Shown: in pieces, positions 62,808-64,000 of the stretch
How positions within the stretch are numbered: the first letter of the stretch is position 1
Layout of the letters: every line of letters starts with the position of its first letter
From: Acidobacteriota bacterium
GTDB taxonomy: Bacteria > Acidobacteriota > Blastocatellia > Pyrinomonadales > Pyrinomonadaceae
Length of the DNA stretch: 64,000 nucleotides
NCBI GenBank assembly: GCA_020199835.1
Contig: JAIVJV010000004.1
Coordinates: 62,001 to 126,000, forward strand
Direction of reading: 5' to 3'
Made by a program: the position numbers and the translations under genes
The notes under the pieces: model-generated
Seen by the model: only the letters and a program-made list of their open reading frames with translations
What the model was told of the DNA's origin: nothing
The model's database searches: none

Positions 62808-63885
62808 AGCAAAAGAGACTCGAGCGAGTGAAGTGAAGTCTCAATCGCTTCATCCGCTGTTCGAGCTGACCGCGATGCGCGTACGCGAGTTTCTGCGCGA
62901 GAAGGAAGCAGTGTTTTGGGTCTTCGTCTTCCCCGTGCTAATGACGTTTGCACTCGGCATCGCTTTTCGCAACACCGCGCCCGAGAAAACACCGGTGGCG
63001 ATCGAAGCATCCACCACCGATACCAGAGCAAGCGAGCTTGCCGGCGTGTTGTCGCGATCTGAAGAAATCACCGCGACTGTGGTGACTCCCGACGAAGCCT
63101 CGCGAGCATTGCGAAGCGGTAAAGTCTCTATAGTGGTCAAACCGCAGGATGACACTTTCGAATACCGTTTCGATCCCACGCGACCAGAAAGTCGTGCAGC
63201 GCGACTCCTCGTTGACGACGTTTTGCAACGCGGCAAAGGCCGAACCGACGTGGCCCAAATCGCAGAACAGAAGGTCACAGAACCCGGTGCTCGTTACGTC
63301 GATTTCCTGGTGCCGGGACTGATCGGCATGAACATGATGGGCAGCGGCTTGTGGGGCCTGGGCTTCACGATCGTGATCGCGCGTTCGCGAAAACTGCTCA
63401 AACGGTTCGCGGCGACGCCGATGCGGCGTTCGCATTACCTGCTTTCGTTCATGCTGTCGCGTCTCATCTTTCTGGTACTCGAAGTCGCGGCTGTGATTGT
63501 CTTCGCGGCGCTTGCTTTTGGATTTACGGTGCGTGGCTCATGGCTGAGTCTCGGTTTGATCACAGTGCTCGGAGGTTTTACGTTCTCGGGCATCGGATTG
63601 CTGGTCGCCGCGCGACCGACAACGATCGAAGGCGTGTCAGGCCTGATGAACTTCATCATGTTGCCGATGTGGTTGCTTTCAGGCACGTTCTTCTCGTCCG
63701 AACGGTTTCCTGAAGTTCTGCAACCGTTCATCAAAGCGCTTCCCCTAACCGCGCTCAACGACGTGCTGCGCGCGCTCATGAACGAAGGCGCGACACTCGC
63801 GTCGATGTGGATTCCGATCAGTGTATTGCTTGCCTGGTGTCTGATCAGTTTTGTTGTTGCATTAAAAATCTTTAAGTGGCAGTGA
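62797..63885 (+). CDS. ABC-2 type permease, partner of the DrrA-like ATPase
   Basis: 362 residues. One helix near residue 45, a periplasmic region of about 130 residues, then five helices (LIGMNMMGSGLWGLG... to LLAWCLISFVVALKIF). GTG start 62797 inside the ATPase gene. Exports an unknown compound, drug or lipid. Confidence 0.9.
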   Translation: MIAEAKETRASEVKSQSLHPLFELTAMRVREFLREKEAVFWVFVFPVLMTFALGIAFRNTAPEKTPVAIEASTTDTRASELAGVLSRSEEITATVVTPDEASRALRSGKVSIVVKPQDDTFEYRFDPTRPESRAARLLVDDVLQRGKGRTDVAQIAEQKVTEPGARYVDFLVPGLIGMNMMGSGLWGLGFTIVIARSRKLLKRFAATPMRRSHYLLSFMLSRLIFLVLEVAAVIVFAALAFGFTVRGSWLSLGLITVLGGFTFSGIGLLVAARPTTIEGVSGLMNFIMLPMWLLSGTFFSSERFPEVLQPFIKALPLTALNDVLRALMNEGATLASMWIPISVLLAWCLISFVVALKIFKWQ

Positions 63886-63907
63886 GGAACCAAAGGAGGG
63901 CAAACCA

Positions 63908-64000
63908 TTGAGTAAAAAGGTTAACAGACGGACATTCGTAAAACTCACGGGCGCAGCCGGACTCGTTTCCGCCACCGAGATGCCTTCGCTCGGCGGCTCG
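63908..64000 (+). CDS. Tat-signal protein, truncated by the window edge
   Basis: 31 codons are visible. TTG 63908 is chosen because AAAGGAGGG ends 7 bases upstream. The N-terminus RRTFVKLTGAAGL is a twin-arginine signal, so the mature protein folds in the cytoplasm and is exported, commonly a cofactor-containing oxidoreductase or a hydrolase. The rest lies beyond the window. Confidence 0.75.
   Translation, partial: MSKKVNRRTFVKLTGAAGLVSATEMPSLGGS

Noticed and set aside
1..64000. tRNA, rRNA, prophage or insertion sequence
   Set aside because: No cloverleaf-like sequence, rRNA motif, integrase, transposase or flanking target duplication was recognised by eye.

Overview
The window looks like chromosomal DNA of an Acidobacteriota bacterium, most likely the Blastocatellia side of the phylum. 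The evidence is two long MacB-like permeases of the acidobacterial duplicated orphan permease (ADOP) type, an ECF sigma factor translationally coupled to a Ser/Thr kinase with a C-terminal TPR half, many secreted hydrolases, and palindromic intergenic repeats. G+C is moderate (mid-50s percent by eye). I see no rRNA, tRNA, CRISPR array, prophage or transposase. Taxonomy is inferred from gene families only.

Layout. 1-15.2 kb: vanadium haloperoxidase-like PAP2 protein, ECF sigma/kinase pair, secreted adenosine deaminase, DUF3616 protein, FAD oxidoreductase, S9 peptidase with its own terminator, small hypotheticals, an internally deleted Fic remnant, M15-like peptidase, SPOR protein, histidine-phosphatase-like protein. 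15.4-23 kb: a co-directional cluster of a broken radical SAM gene, an ADOP permease, a frameshifted glycosyltransferase, an ABC exporter with an unusual N-terminal domain plus zinc ribbon, and a DUF1854 partner. 23.3-24.9 kb: RRM RNA-binding protein and acyl-CoA desaturase. 25-38 kb: a ten-gene chemosensory operon (cheY, cheA, cheW, a membrane-free chemoreceptor, a PAS-HEAT protein, cheR, cheB, a second cheY, cheC, a hybrid histidine kinase) followed by a coiled-coil protein; most junctions overlap by a few bases. 38-44 kb: a DUF167/DUF3037/HipA-like set, peptide deformylase, an ORF6N protein with three internal palindromes, MFS transporter, two small membrane proteins, and hemerythrin with a histone-like tail. 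44-60 kb: subclass B3 metallo-beta-lactamase, P-loop ATPase, second ADOP permease, Asp-box (BNR) protein coupled to a MoaD-like protein, phosphoesterase plus diacylglycerol-kinase-like pair, serine hydrolase, PATAN protein, CNT nucleoside transporter. 60-64 kb: pseudogenes, an AbrB/PIN toxin-antitoxin pair, a two-gene ABC-2 exporter, and the start of a Tat-exported protein.

A striking feature is the number of damaged genes: radical SAM (frameshift plus internal deletion), glycosyltransferase (frameshift), carboxypeptidase-regulatory-like protein (frameshift), a serine hydrolase that has lost its YxN region in frame, a second serine-hydrolase fragment, remnants of Fic, HxlR and ECF sigma genes, and a repeat-containing extracellular protein remnant. 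No mobile element explains these, so gradual decay or assembly error must be separated by checking reads. The most interesting intact units are the exporter/DUF1854 cluster, the chemosensory operon with its PAS-HEAT protein, the palindrome-bearing ORF6N gene, and the hemerythrin with a lysine-rich DNA-binding-like tail.
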